Below the pieces are notes generated by a model. That model saw only the letters and a program-made list of their open reading frames with translations, was not told where the DNA came from and made no database searches. From the NCBI GenBank assembly GCA_946699065.1, contig CAMPDV010000720.1, positions 111,567 through 175,566 on the forward strand: a stretch of DNA of 64,000 nt. Reading direction: 5' to 3'. This DNA is from Loxodes magnus. Taxonomy: Eukaryota > Ciliophora > Karyorelictea > Loxodida > Loxodidae. This document shows positions 37,921 through 52,374 of the stretch, in pieces (the stretch's first letter is position 1; every line of letters begins with the position of its first letter). The position numbers were made by a program, and so were the translations under genes.

Positions 37921-39284
37921 ATGTAAGTCATCTACCTATGCTAATACTGCTCTTATCTAACCTAACTAACGCTATTCCTACTGTCTTACCTTGTTCTCAC
38001 ACTTTCTGTAGTTTATGCTTAAAGACTTAGTACTATTTATAGAATCAAATCAGCTGCTGTATTTGTTATAAGGTATTTCACTTTAGATTTGAAGATTTAC
38101 CTATAAAGTAAGAATGGGTAGAGATATTGCAATAATAGTAAGAGAAGATGAATATTAGAAAGTAATGGTAATAGAAATGAAATGAAATGAAGAAGTAAAT
38201 TGATGAGAAGCAAAATAAAATAACTAAGAAGCAATAAATAGTTAGCTATTAGTTTATAAATCAAATACCCTCATAACATATTACATTACTAAAATAATAG
38301 GAACTAAAGAATATATAGAAATATAGCATCCTTCTATAATATTTTATTTCTATCACCTAAAAATATTCCTCAACTACAATCAAGTAACAATATTAACGGA
38401 TAAAAGCTAAAATGATTGATTAAGGAAGTATTAAGCCAGATATAAAATAAATAAGTTATGCTGAGTAGAATATAAAGGAAAGTAAATAAATTCATTGATT
38501 TATATGGGAATCTTAAATTCTTTTACTATTTCATATAGAAACAGAATAAATTAAACAAGTTTAAATAAATACTTAAGTTCCTCGTTAAAGTAGAAGTATT
38601 GAATATAGAAATAAATTATATTTAGTTGGAGGATAAATAAATGAATAAGGAGTAAAAGATACTTGATAATTTGATTTTTAAGGAAATAGTAGAAAACTAG
38701 GAGATCTTAACTAAGGAAGATTTGCGTTTGGAATAGCAGCAGCTTAAGATTATATTTATATAGTAGGAGGAACTTTTGATTGTAGTAAAGCTTTTAGAAC
38801 AGTAGAAAGATTAAAGATAGGAAGTTAAAGTAAATGATAATAATGCTCTTAGTTTCCTTTTGAAGTAACATATTAGACATTATTAGTAGATAAAAGTGAA
38901 TAAAATATTTATTCGTTTGGAGGATAGAACTAAAATAGATAAATTTTAAATGACATATGAAAATATAATATATAGAACGATATATGAAATAAATGTCATT
39001 TAAATCTTCCTGAAGCTGTTTAATATCCATTAGTATTACTTGAACCTCTAACTATAGTTGGAGGAATTAAAAATGCTTATAAAGAAGAATATTTAAGAAA
39101 GATATATAAAAGAAGCAATCAACAATGATAATAAATAGAATTTAAACATAATTCTTATAAATTATCAGCATTTAAAACAAGAGATAGATTTGCTTATACT
39201 TTTATTCTTGATTATGATATGCTTTCATTGTTGAGAGTGGATATAGTAAATTTGGGTTACAAGATGTTAAAAATAAAGCGATGA
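37921..39284 (+). pseudogene. RING-coiled-coil-kelch protein, copy 3 (single frameshift in the RING)
   Basis: Counterpart of 18041-19398 in the duplicated segment. ATG 37921, CQYC, the same one-base slip, then the complete RING, coiled coil and kelch repeats in one frame from about 37959 to TGA 39282-39284. Several in-frame changes lie in the kelch part (FGGQNQNRQ, IVGGI). The gene end differs slightly from copies 1 and 2, but each ends in TGA within a few codons of the same place, which supports TGA as the working stop. Confidence 0.8.
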
Positions 39285-40789
39285 AGTTCAAGTGATAAAT
39301 ATGAATTAATTTAAAGTATTTTTAATAATAAATATTATTTTATTTTATATTTTAAATATTCTTTAATCATTTAGTAATTTATCATTATGTAGTAAATAAT
39401 TTGGCAACTATTTATATATTTTATATAAGCCTTATTTTAAATATTTACAAGAATAAAATAATAAATTATTATTAAAAATAAATATTTAAGCAGTATTATT
39501 ATGAAAATTTTAACCTATAACTTTAGACTAAGTTCCCAGATTTTGGCTTTGTGCAATGTAAAGTAAAGATTTAGGAAAATAAGAAATTATCTATATGAAA
39601 TATAAATTTTTATATAGTTTTTTATTTATTTAAGCAACTTATTAAGAAATTATAATAACTATAATTTTAAGTGAATTCTCTTTAAGCCATCATGTATTTT
39701 ACCAGTTAATATCACTAACATCCTTTATGCGATTCCGACTCAATAATACATGATTACATTTACTTCTTCATAATCTTCTTCCATAAGATCTAATAAGTTG
39801 GTAATTTGAGTTAGTTTATCTTAAAATGTGCTGTTGTAATAATTGAAAAGTGAAATATATAAATTTTTTGAGTCTTGATTCATATTTAATTTTGTATATG
39901 TATCTTAGATATATCTTATAAGTTTGAAAATATTATAATAAAAGCGATCCAGTTTAGATTTCTGAATTTAGGATTTTTGATTTTAAAAATAAATGTAATT
40001 AAAGTTTTGTTGATGCAGCTGTATAATAATTTTGATAGAATTGTATTTGTAAATATAATAATGATATTTATAGTGGTTTATTCTTATATATTTATAAAGT
40101 TTATTATAAAAAATGTAAACTTTAACTGATTTATTATTTATCTCTAATCTGTATATATTACTTAGTTTAATTAAAGATACTTTATATCACAGATATTCAA
40201 TTTTATATACAAATTTTAAATCATTATCATTTTACCTATATCATTTTTAAATCATACTAAATTCTATTTTCTAAAATTCATCCAAATTTACATTTTTATA
40301 AACCTAATTTATAAGATGATAAAGTAAGAGTTTTATTAGCAATCTTTAAAAATTAAGTAAGATATAAATAATTTTAAGATAAATAAAAGAAATTAAAATA
40401 TTTTAATAAATCTTACCATTAATCTATTCTATTCGGATTTTATAAACCTAAAACTCATAATATTTATGTATATTGTAAAATCTTAAAATTATTTACTTTT
40501 TCTATAGTAATTGCTTTAAAATAAATAAAAAGCAAATTACTTTAAATTTGTTTAAACTAAAATATTTACTTTATTCATTTTATAAATTAATTAAACTCTT
40601 TTATACCATTAAAGATAGATCAAATTTATAACTTATGTATCATCAATTTCTTTTATAGATCATTTTTATATTATAAAAAATTACTTACAAATTTATCTAT
40701 GCACCATTAATTTATATAACAAAAACCAATTATATTATCAATATTTAGATATATTTTAAATTATAATAAACTATTATATATTAAATAAA

Positions 40790-41570
40790 ATGACTCCTAA
40801 GAAATAATCGACCAAAAACTAACAGGAAATCGAACAGTAAAGCTCTCTAATCGAAATATACTCTAGAAACGGAAAACAAAAAAATGCAACAATCACTTCT
40901 AGACTTTATTTAACGATTAGATTCTCTAACTTTTACTTTGCAATAATTATAAAACGAAAATTAATGGTTAGAAACAGAAATAAGCACTAAAGACTTGATG
41001 TTGCAAGGTAATTAAAAAATGGAAAAAACGGAGTAAAAAATAGCAGAAAATAATAAACCAATTCTAATCTTAATAATGATCCTATGGTAATAGAAGAACA
41101 AAATTTAAATTCTTTTACGGAAAAAAATTGTCAATTTTTTAAGATTCCAAAAGTGCTAAAAATGCTTAAAAATAGGACATAGCAAGAAATATTGTAAAAA
41201 AAGATGTTTTTATTGCTAAAAGGTTGGACACATCTTTAGAAGATGCTGGTATTTTCAGAAGAAGCAAGAATCTAATAATTGAAAGATATGAAATAATATG
41301 ACAAAATTATACTGTTCTCCAGAAGGAAGACTTTACAAGAAAAAATTATACGGTGGAGATAATTACTATTGGATATAGTAAATACTCAAAAAAGAAGGAC
41401 GAGGAAGATGTTGGGACCTAATTGAGATTGAAGAAAAATTCCTAAGATCAAGAAAGGTTATGTACAACACGATATGCAATAGAAGACGCAAACTCTGAAG
41501 AAGACATGAATGATTAATTTACATCTTAAAACTCATAAACTAATTAGTGGCAAACCAAATAAAGGTGAAA
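40790..41570 (+). pseudogene. gag-like gene, family A copy 3
   Basis: Starts MTPKKQ at ATG 40790 after a TA-rich leader. A Lys/Asn/Gln-rich N-terminal half runs in one frame to NNDPMVIEEQN. A small deletion near 41120 relative to copy 2 then breaks the frame just before the two zinc knuckles (about 41150-41240; the second is C-x2-C-x4-H-x4-C ending HIFRRC). The CSPEGRLYKKKLYGG block and basic tail match bases 1-300. The end is approximate; a TGA lies at about 41513 in the knuckle frame. Followed tail to tail by an H1 element. Confidence 0.7.
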
Positions 41571-41611
41571 TCATTTAATATATTATGTTATAAATAAATA
41601 AATTCGATTAT

Positions 41612-41960
41612 AGAGCGCGTAGCATTTTCGTTGGTGCGCAGCTGTTTAAATTAATTTTATTTTATGTCGAAAATTTTATATGTCTCTCTTTTCTCTCTTT
41701 TCTTGTTTCCTCTTCCTACGTTCCTGTAAATTTTCCTTCCAAAACATAGGATGCAATATGCGATTACGGGTACATTTCACCGACCTATGATGAGGAAAGT
41801 TTCATGCTGGCATTCAGAGTTCTCCAGCTTGTCACATCTTTCTTCTCTTGTTATTTGTTTCTCTTCTTCCAATTTATCCTCCGTCCGCGCTCATTTTTTG
41901 CTGCCTTACTGGGCCTCCAAGCAGCATCTGAAGGAGAGGGCTTTCCACCCTATTTAAATT
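41612..41960 (-). mobile_element. Family H1 retroelement fragment
   Basis: Counterpart of 338-690. The minus-strand frame gives YCILCFGRKIYRNVGRGNK. The hairpin at 41612-41645 carries one inner-stem mismatch. Confidence 0.6.
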
Positions 41961-42109
41961 ATGCAATAATAAAGTTTTATTAAAATTAAATATAAATATG
42001 AGATATTTAATTAAAGCTTAATAAAATTAATTAATTGTTAATTGAATATTTTAAATTTATAAATAAATAACTTATTCTATATCTAGTATTTTTTTTCATT
42101 TATTCAAAA

Positions 42110-42459
42110 ATAATTAAAAAGAGTTTAAAAGTTGTAATGAATTAATAGTTTCAAAAATTGCCATTTGCAATGCAGACATTATTGAGGAACTTGAAAGTCA
42201 TAAAGCTTTTAAAGAAAAAGACAAGAAGAAATTAATTCTTTATGACTAAAGCTAAATAAAAAAACATTTTTCAAAGAATCAAATTCCAAAAATAGACAAA
42301 TTAATCAAAAATTTTCATTCTAAATTAGTAAAAAAGCATATTGAAATGTTTGAACTACAAAATGAGCTTTTAGAAGAGTTTCTAGAAGGAAAAAAAGACA
42401 AATTTCATCAAGACAATAAATAAAAATATATGATAGAGAAAGAACAAAAAGAAGCTTGA
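42110..42459 (+). CDS. Unidentified charged helical protein, C-terminal part
   Basis: One frame to TGA 42457-42459 gives a strongly protein-like, Lys/Glu-rich sequence with few reassigned codons: ELIVSKIAICNADIIEELES, then KKKLILYDQSQIKKHF and EMFELQNELLEEFLEG. The first part is shared, with conservative changes (N/K, I/V), by 840-892 in the copy at the window start, after which the two diverge completely at 892/42168. The N-terminal end is not resolved; the frame is open upstream and there may be an intron near 42085. No domain is recognised; predicted to be largely alpha-helical and cytosolic. Confidence 0.45.
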
Positions 42460-45400
42460 TTGGCATTTACAAACTTTTATCTTTCAACATATTTGTAATA
42501 TTTATAGTCTAAGCTAAATTTATTGCAACTATGTCTCAATATTCTTAAATATTGAAACTATTGAATTTTAATTAATTAATAAAGAGTATAAAAATTCTAA
42601 AAATCATACGAAAACTGAACTTTTTAAGAAAAATTAAGAAAGTAAATATAAACTCATGAGTGTAAAATATTACAAACCTATTTTATAGACTAATTTATGA
42701 TAATTTAAAAAAGAATCTTTCTCATTCTCATATCCATCTCTTTTCTTAATTTAATCTTTCTATAAATTTATCTTTTTCATAATAAGAGCCGGAAATAAGA
42801 TAAAGGCTTCAACTATGATACATAAGAGAAAAGGATTTAAAATTAAGGCTGTTTCGAAAAAGACATTTTTTGAAGAAAAAATAAAAATAAACATGACTAG
42901 AGAAAAATTTAAAAACCCATAGAAATCTTAAAGAGCCAAAGCAGAAAGAAAATTATTTATTTATTTTTTATAATTATTTAATTTTACTATGACCTATATT
43001 CGAAAAAGAAGCGATTAAATAACAATTTTCTTAGATAATTAAAAAGAAAACAATTGAAAAAAAATTTTAATATTAGTTAATAAGTCTCCATTCGGAATTT
43101 AATAAATTTAAGAGATAAAAAGGAATCAAAAATATTATTAGAAAAAAAAGTATAACATAAAGACAAAAAGACAAATCTAAATTAAAACTAAACGCTAATT
43201 AAAACTTACTTACAATGTCAAAAAAATCTAGTACCTATAATCCATTTACTCTTCCAATTTAAATAATACTTAAATATTTAAAGAGAAAGAATTTTCTTTA
43301 TATGCTAAAACTAAAAAATTGTTTAGGTGGAAGATGTAAATTACTCAAAAGCCAAGAAAGGGAGCAAATGCTGAGTTTAGATCTTAGTAGTCTTTCAACT
43401 TTAATCAATGAATTTCAGTTTATAGAAGAGCAATAGTTAAACCTTATAGAAAGAGTCCACAAGAAAACATTCTTTGAGAAAACCTCTAAAGAGAGTTTCT
43501 ATCTTTTTTAAGCTGTATAATACTTATGAATATTAGATAGTAAGATATAGAACTTTCAAAAGTAAATCTAAAATAATGCAAAAATTATAATTTCTTACAA
43601 AATCGTAAAAATAGCTACGCAATACCAAAGAAAGAGTGAAATTAATTAAGGAGAATAAAAAGTAAAGAAGACATTTCTATTCAGTATAAATAAAAAACTA
43701 AGATTATATACTAAAAATGTTAATGCAAATACCACTGAATCAAATAAGCATATAAATGTGTCCTCTATTTATGGGCTATATATAAAGCTATAATACAAAG
43801 GAAACTGGAATGCATATTCCTTTTTACTGGAGATTAGATTTAATATCATATATTTTAATTAAAACAGAAAAAACGCAGGCTGAGTCAAAAGTGTATACAA
43901 GTTAGAGAGAAAAGATAAAGATATCAAAGCGATAGCTCGTTATATTGCAGAAGTAAATTAAGTTTGTTGAAAAAATATTTTATACCAGGTTTATATAAGA
44001 ATATGTTTCTAGACATATTAATGATATCTAATCCAAACTCCAATTTATCATTTTCAATATTTTCTCAAAACATAAAAATTTCTCTAAGTTCTAGGATTTA
44101 AAAGATCTATTTAAGTTATCAAAGCACTACACTAAGATTAATTAAGATATTATTGTCTACTAATTTAAATAATTAGTCTAATAAAAAGAAGGCTAGACTT
44201 ATAGCTGAATAATGTAGTAAATATAAATTTAATTTGTAGTTAAAACTGAAAGATAAGAGGTGTATATAAAGTAATTCACCTTAGGAAAAGCTTGTAAATA
44301 TAAAATTAAAGAGAGCTAATACAGAAAGTTTTGAAAGCAAGTACCTCAAGAATAAGAGGAAGAAACTTGTATTTAATAATAGCTGAATTATTGAATAAAG
44401 AGTATCAACTAGATACTTAAACTTAATCTTAATGTTATTAAAGAAACCTTTTATATGTTTGGAATATTGCCAGTTGTAAGATAAGAAAGTAGGGAAAATA
44501 ATGATAATACAAGTTGTAATCAAGGATTGAAGAATTAGCTTTATAGAGATCATAAATCATTCAAATTTCATACTTATAGCTTTCTTAATTTTATTTTTCG
44601 AGATTATTGAGTAGAATCTGATGAAGTCAATATATAAAATTCCTTAAAGGGAGATAAATCTAAGATAGTCAACATTGTTTTGCTGCATCTAATCATTAAC
44701 TATAATCAAATTAAACTGAATAATTAAAAGCTTTCTATTTCAATACATCTCCAAATAAATGATATAAGAAAAATAGATTATAAGAATCTTTTGGAATCAA
44801 TAAATGTAACTAAAGGATTGAGTATAATAAAAAGGTATATGATTAATAGAAAAAGAGAAGCTACTATATAATAAAGAAAGTATAAAACTAATCCAAGAGT
44901 AAATTCACTTTAAGTAATTTAGAAGCTTACTTATTAAAAAATCTGGCTAATTGGAACATAAATAGATACTCTAAAAGACTAGAAGTATAGTCACTTTTGT
45001 AAATTTATTAGTTATATTAAAAGTTAAGAAACCAAATAGATCCTAATTAAAAAGAACTTAAAGAAACTAAAGGTAATAAGTCAAATCAAAAGTAAAGGAA
45101 TCAATTAAGCAAGTATAATTTATTAAAAAGACAAATATTTTGAAAATGTTTGAAAAATTGAAGAGCGTTAAATAGATATACTCTAGGAAAGTAAAATATA
45201 TCTTAGTGCAAAAAAGGAAATATTATAAAAGATTTGTCTTAGCAGTATATTAAATAAAGATATACTCATCCAATAAGTTTCTATAAGCTATACTGATATA
45301 AGAAAATATCTTGCTAATATTATGAATAGTCAGATACTATGAAACTGACTTTAATGTTCATAAGTAAATTATAAGTAAAGTAATGTTTTTATTTATGTAG

Positions 45401-48400
45401 AGAGCTTATAGTAAAGTATTGCAAGATATACTTAATTAAGAATATTCAAACATAAGGCTCAAAACTTATGTATCTTTGTCTTAAGCAAATAAATAAATAA
45501 GTTAACGCTATTTTTATTTTAAGAAAGGTGATCAATTAAAACTAAAAACTTACACTTTTATTAATAAGATAGGATATATACTTATAAGGAAACATTAGCA
45601 TAACTTTATATCTTATTATAACATGAGCATCTAATATTAGCCACCTAATAAGATAATAGAATGAAGTTAATTAGTTTAAAGCAATCTAAAGAACTTAAAA
45701 AATACACATTTAATGAGAATGGAGAGATGATTTGAAGGATAAGAAGCTATGTTGGCAAATTAAAGGAAAATTGAAAGAAAAGAGAAAACTATTAATTAGC
45801 TTCGTTATATTAGTTCATAGTATTGCTGGAAAACTAGGAATTAACAGAGATTCATTCGTTAATAAACGCATTGATAGATAATCTTAGACCTATTGTCATA
45901 AATACATTAAATAAAGTAAATTTGAATGGAATTTGATTAAATAACTTTTTATGCGAAAGATGATTGTATATGCTTCCAAAATATCAGATAAGATAAATTA
46001 AATCATAAAGTCAGTTGGATTATGCATAATGTACTTTTAGACATTCATATCTTTCTTTTAATTTTAAATGTTTAACCTTTTAAATGAGTCGATATATAAA
46101 ATAATATTCTAGTCTACCACTCTTAGTAATTAAAAAATAGACTTCTCATTTTAGTCTATAAAGCTAAATTTCTAGCTTTTATTATTATTGCAGTTTAATG
46201 TATTTAATTAAAGATAGTCCTTCAAGAAACTAAAGCTATTAGATCTACTTTTTGAGCTACTTAAATCTATTTTTTAAATAAAATTTGGCTTTCTTAATTT
46301 TATAGAATAAAAAATAAAGACACTGAAGATTGTAGCATTCTGGCTTAATTTACTTATGATTTCAGCTGTAAGAAAAAGAAATAAAAATAGAAATTAAATT
46401 TTTGATTTGATCTTTGAACTATGCTTATAGTAGATGTTGAGGCTTTTCTAAAAATTGGATGAGAGAATAAATAGCTTCAAAGGTAAATTTACTAACAGAC
46501 TGAGAATCTTTTGTGGAACTGTAAGCAGATCTGAATTTTATACCAAATGAGAAGAAAGGCAAAGGTTTCTTGGTATAATGAAGAGACAATATTAATATAT
46601 TAGCAAGATAAGACTCTAAAAAATGTAACAATCAATGAAAAAATTTGAGCTCTTTAAAAGAAAATTTGTTCTATTAAGAATAAAACTGAATGAATAAACC
46701 AAAGAAAACCATTAAGTTTGCAGTAAAAAGCTTTTAAAGCAAAATATTATTATCCACATTAATCCAGAAAAGATTGTCAATAAATAAAGTGAAGTCAAAG
46801 AAGTTAGCAACAGATAATAGAATGAATAGTGATATTATAAATACAGAAAGAAAATTATTGATGAAATAAGCATCCTTTTGAGTAAAAGCAGAGAAATTAG
46901 ACAGGCTTCCTTTGCATAACTTCTAGAAAGGTAATTGAAACTAACTTTGACTATTTAGAAGAGAATAAAAAATTATGGAATAACACAGAGCTTAAACAAT
47001 TATGCATACACAAGATATGAAGGAATAGGCTGAGATAGGTAGAATTTACTATCTAAGGTACAGATTTCTAAAGCATTCATTTCATTAGTAAATGAGAGCT
47101 AAAATAAAGAAAAAAAAAAAAATTTCTGAAAGGCTTACAAAATTGTCAAGGTGATAAACCCTTAGATGCTACAATTCAGGAAAAAACAGAAACCAAATAC
47201 CAGGAAAATAAAATGATCCTTATTAATTTTGAGAAGGAAACGTCAGAAGAGTAAGAGAAGACGATCTTAATGCAACTCTATTATTTGCTCAGTTTTATTA
47301 AGCAAAAATCTTGCTAAAACTACATTCTTTTAGTCATAGTAATTTTTGTCCTATTGCCAGGTCTAATATATTTTTAATATTAATTAATTAAGTTTATAAT
47401 TAATAAAAGAAGCTTAATAGCAAATCATAAATCTTCCTTTTCTATTATTATTTTTACTTATTTAAGTTTAACTAATTATTAATTTTAACAAAGTGTTTTA
47501 ATATCTTCTCTATATTATATTAAACGAGCACTATCAAGTTTATAATCATCAAATAAATGCTATTCGATACTTATTAGCTAATAAGTATAAGAAACCCTCA
47601 AAATGGAGTGCTATTTAAGCTTTATTCCTAGTTATATTATTTCTTAAGAATCTTACTAATCTTCTCTTTTTATCTAACCTATTATAATTATTAAGTCGTA
47701 TAACAATATTATCCAAATCTGTTTGCTAATAGCCTATGGATAAAAGAAATAATCATTTAAGGTTCTTTAGAATTTTCCACCTATTGGATAAATCTTTTGC
47801 GAAAATTCCAAAATTCATAAAATTTCTATTCCAGGATTTAGTTTGAAGGATCAAATGTTTTTATTAGTTTTTTTCAAAAAATTTAGCCTTTTTAGCATTA
47901 TTTTACTTAATAACCAAACATATAATAAATTAAGCATATTAACTAATTCCACTTATAACTTAAAAGTTCTACAGTAGTATATAGATGTGCTATAAGTATA
48001 TCTCTTATAGTCTTTAAATTAAAGCTACTAAATATATAATACTAATAGCCTACTTTGCTAAAATAAAGGGTTGCTAGTAGTCTTATTAACTGTAATATAA
48101 TAATGCTAGGCTATTAAAATTAGGATATAGTGATTAGTTAATTAAAGCTAGATTGTTAATCTTATATCCTTGCTACTGTAATATCTAAGTATTTGTCTAT
48201 TTAGGTTAAAATAAGAAGCTAAAGCTTCTTTTAAGTGTGTTAAGGTTTTTCAATATTTGTAGTTATAGTGAGGGAGGTTACTACGTTTGAATAGCAATCA
48301 GTTGAGAAGACTCAAAATAGGTAGATCTAATAAAAAGCTTAGTCTAAACTAGTAATATGTGAAGCTTAAAATATTACTTGAAGTCGTTGATTGGAAATTC

Positions 48401-51400
48401 CTTTAGATCTTGATATGGTGAATAAAGGAACATTAAAGAAAAGTCAGAAAATGAAAAGTTAATTCTATCTTAATAAGAAACAGTGCTCTAAAAGACAGAG
48501 TCAGATATCAATTTCTATAGACCAAATTTTATCTAAAAAGTAGAGAATATTGAATGAAGCAAATATAATGGACACTAAGAATGTGCTTAAAATCAAGATA
48601 AAGCGAGGTATTCGGACAACCTCATATTTGTCATCAGTTGTTTGACTGGTTGTATCTATGAATTCATCTAAGAAATATTTGAAAGCCTAAAATATTTCCA
48701 AACGAGAGATTCTTATTGGTGATGTTAATTTCTCTAAAGATTGCTAAAAATTTAGAACTCTTTGATGAAGGTTATGGAGAACATTAAATTGCTGTCTGAT
48801 TTCTACTTAACTTCATTACTAGAATTACGATATGTTTGTAGTTAGAAATGCTTGATAAACAGAAAAAGATGAAATACAAAAAAAAAGAATTCCAAGTAAG
48901 AAATTCATATTTAAAATAAATTCATATCTTCAAAGATAGAAATGAAAACGACGGTTAACTTTTTATCCAAATCTCGTTGGATATAAATGGGTAGATTTGA
49001 TAAGAAACTAAATATAATTTAAAGATTAATCTCGTAAAACCATCAGTAGTTTAGTAGAATTCCTACTCTTGAAAGAATAGTTTGAGCTAAAGGAATTAAA
49101 GCAAAGAAAAAAGTATAAAAATATCCCATCAACGCAAGATCTTTAAAATTAAAGAATCTCAATGAGCCTCCTATTGTTTTTAACATGCTGAATATAACTG
49201 CCAAGTAAAACTGAATAGTAAAGAATATTTAACCTACCTGCTTTCAATTTTTTATATTGCAAGTTTAGTCTCGGAGCTACGCTACAATGAGCAGTTTAAT
49301 CTAGCGGTAAAAGATACTAACCAATTTTCTTTAAAAGGGAAGAAAAAAGCAAAAAAATTATCAATCTAAACTTTAAGATTTAAGGATTAAGGAACATGTA
49401 TATCATTTACTTACCTAATAAGTAGAATCTGGAGCTTAAAATGAAAAGCATTTGATAGATTTATTTTTTAAGCTTTTCCTAAAAGAAAATAGACAACTTC
49501 ATATTATTCTTTTTTAGAAGATTTACAATATTGAGGCTAGGAAATAGATTTACCTTCAAGTAGCTGCTTGCTTCTATGAATCAATTAAGATAGTTTAGTT
49601 GCTGGTTCAATTTCTCCCTTTTATCTTCTTAAAAAATTTCTGTTAAAGCAAGACAAACTAAGTGTAAGAGCGAGGAACTACATATCAAAGAGCAGTAAAT
49701 AGAAATGATCAGAGAAGAAAGCAAGTTCAAACTGACCAAAAAACAACTTTAAAGTACTAGCCTCAGAGTTAATAAATTAATTAAAGTATTTAATTGATTA
49801 TTTATTATATTGGAGCATTACTAGTTAAATTAATAAATTATTAAGTTTACAAGACTCAGTATCTTTAATTAAAGATAGCCTAATTCTGTATAATACTTCT
49901 TATTTATGTATCTTAAGAAACTAACAAGATACATTAAACCTTTAAATATATAATATATTTCATTCTAAGCTTTTATTTACAAAATATTTGTTAATAAGTA
50001 TATTAAACTAATTTAAAAATAAAATTTAGCTTTAATGCTTTTTGTGGTAGTTAATATTTTAGGTTCATTTTAGCTTAGAGATATAAGGAAAATTAATTAG
50101 AGTAATATAATCTAAATGAAGAAGAGAGAAGTTAAGCAGATAGAATTTTAAAAGATTTGATAGATAATTTTTTAAAGAGACTAAAGTATGAATGTTGTTG
50201 TAGTTTTGGGATTTAAATCTATGCTTATTGTATAGTCTAGAGAATGGATCAACGTTTAGTCTAAAATATTGCAAATTTGGAAAAAATGACCGCAATTTTT
50301 ATATTCCTTAGAATATAAAAAATGAACACAACTAAAAATTTTTGATTCAAGATAATCAAGAAAATGAAAAACTTAAAGAGTGTGTACAATTATGCTACTT
50401 TGAAAATTTAGATATCAAACTATCACATTAATATTTCAATCTAGATTTTATAAAAGTCATTGAATATTTGTCCTTCTAGAAGGATTTACATTTTTTTTTT
50501 CAATAGGACAATTCTTAGATTTATAAGTTCAAAGTAGACATTTTGGCAAACACTTTGGACATGTACATTTCTCATTTATTCACCGCTTTTTTATTTATTA
50601 CTTTGATTAATTAAATTTTAGTGATTTTTTTTTTCATTTAGAAGCACCGGAATTCTATAATTATTTAATTCTTCTGTAAAACTTTTGCTATTCTATTTTA
50701 TCTTAAGAAACACTTGTTAAACCACGCTCAATATACAATCTATAACTACTTGTAAACTTAAATATTTGTAAATATCAAGCATGTCTTTTCGTTGCAATTG
50801 ATTCTTTTAATTTATTCAGAAAAATTGGAATTTAGAAGCTATTTCATTCTAGATTGCAAATGATATTCTTTAGTCTTTTAATAAATAAAGTTCAATTTAA
50901 GATTTAAAATTCTTACCTTGTAGGTTTAATTTGTTTCTGACTTTCATTATGTTTATTTAAATCCTTTGTTATTACTACTAAAGACTGTATTCTTTTTTAA
51001 TTTTGGAACTAAAGCCAACTAGACTAGGATTTCTTGTGGCATTAATTTTAGTTTACATAATTTATATTAGCTAATCTAATATTTATATTATCTCATGCTT
51101 ATTACAAAGAAACATATTATGTTAAGTTTACTCTTTCTATTAATTCAGAAAATAGTAATAGAAGATAGTAAAGATATTTTTTGTTTCTTAAAAGCTTATA
51201 AATTTTGTTAATAACAAAGAACTTATTTTGAGAAAGAGAGTATTAATAGTAGTAACAATATAATATAGATTTGAATAGAAGAAAAGAAATAAGTGTAATA
51301 TAAAGTAAAATAGGTTAGGTATTATTAATTTGAAATGATAATTCCAAACATAACATAAATAATAAATATAATATTAGTTTGCTATAAAAGAGAAAGTGAT

Positions 51401-52374
51401 CTAAATGTATTATTAATTATAACTAATCTAATATCTTTATAAATTAAAGAGAAATTAAATTTAAATTAATACTAATAAAGCTAAAAGGATTAAATTTTAA
51501 GTATTTAATAGACATAATTAAACATATTAAAGCTTATTTTAATAATATAATTAAATATTACTATTTCATAATTGTAAGATAAAATTAGTGATACACCATT
51601 TCTAGTTAGTTTAAATATTTACTTTCTACTACTTCTATTTATTACATTTATATAACCTATTTTGCTTAGAATAACCATTAAAAGTAATAAACTATATTAG
51701 TTTATTATTTTAAGAGAGACCTTTATAAATAAAAAGTTTTAATTAAATAGTAGTAAGAAAATGGGCAATTAAAAGAGTTTATCTTATAAAGTCGAAATTT
51801 AAATGCTTTGTTTTAAATAATTTAATGTTTTTTAATATTCAAACTAATTAATAAGAAACTTATTTTATTTCTATTTTTTAATTAGCAAAAAGCTTAAATT
51901 TATTATTTTTTTGATTCAAATGTAAGTGAAAAATAATAATTAATAACAGTAGCTTTAAAACTATTTTACATTTTTATTTATCATTAAAAAGGGTCTATAA
52001 AGAAATAAGCTTTTCTTATTAAGAGTCTTTTATTTAAAACACAAATAAGTTGTAATTAATAAATCCATATTAAAGTTATTATAATAAGGATATAATTCTT
52101 CCTTATCAAACTTTTTATATAATAATTTATCCTTTTATTTAAAAGTAAAAAGATATAAAATAATTAAAATTGTAAAAGCTTGTACACTATAAGTTTAATA
52201 TCTTGTTTTGTTTTAAGACAAAAATACAATTTATAAATCAATGTTTAAGAAACAAGATATTTATGAGTATGCTTAATAAATATTTAATTGTTTAATTGTA
52301 TTGAAATTAAGTCAGTAAAATTAAGTGGAGTTATTTTAATTAAATAGTTATTGAAGTAAGTTATAAAAATTAAA
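42460..52374. other. 9.9 kb without a gene I can identify
   Basis: A+T-rich throughout and open in all frames under the reassigned code. Around 42790-42960, 46780-47260 and 48270-48850 (+) the translations look protein-like, but competing frames look equally good and I find no catalytic, zinc-binding or repeat motif. There may be real, diverged genes here; I cannot place their limits. Confidence 0.35.

Larger units (their letters stand above)
30053..41346 (+). repeat. 10 kb segmental duplication, copy 2
   Basis: Counterpart of 11485-21457; about 1.3 kb longer because of the retroelement insertion at 31456-32387 and one extra tandem unit at 35580-35954. Confidence 0.95.

Noticed and set aside
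48250..48850. Possible protein kinase or other enzyme
   Set aside because: The translation looks protein-like, but no HRD, DFG or glycine-loop motif could be found and other frames look similar.
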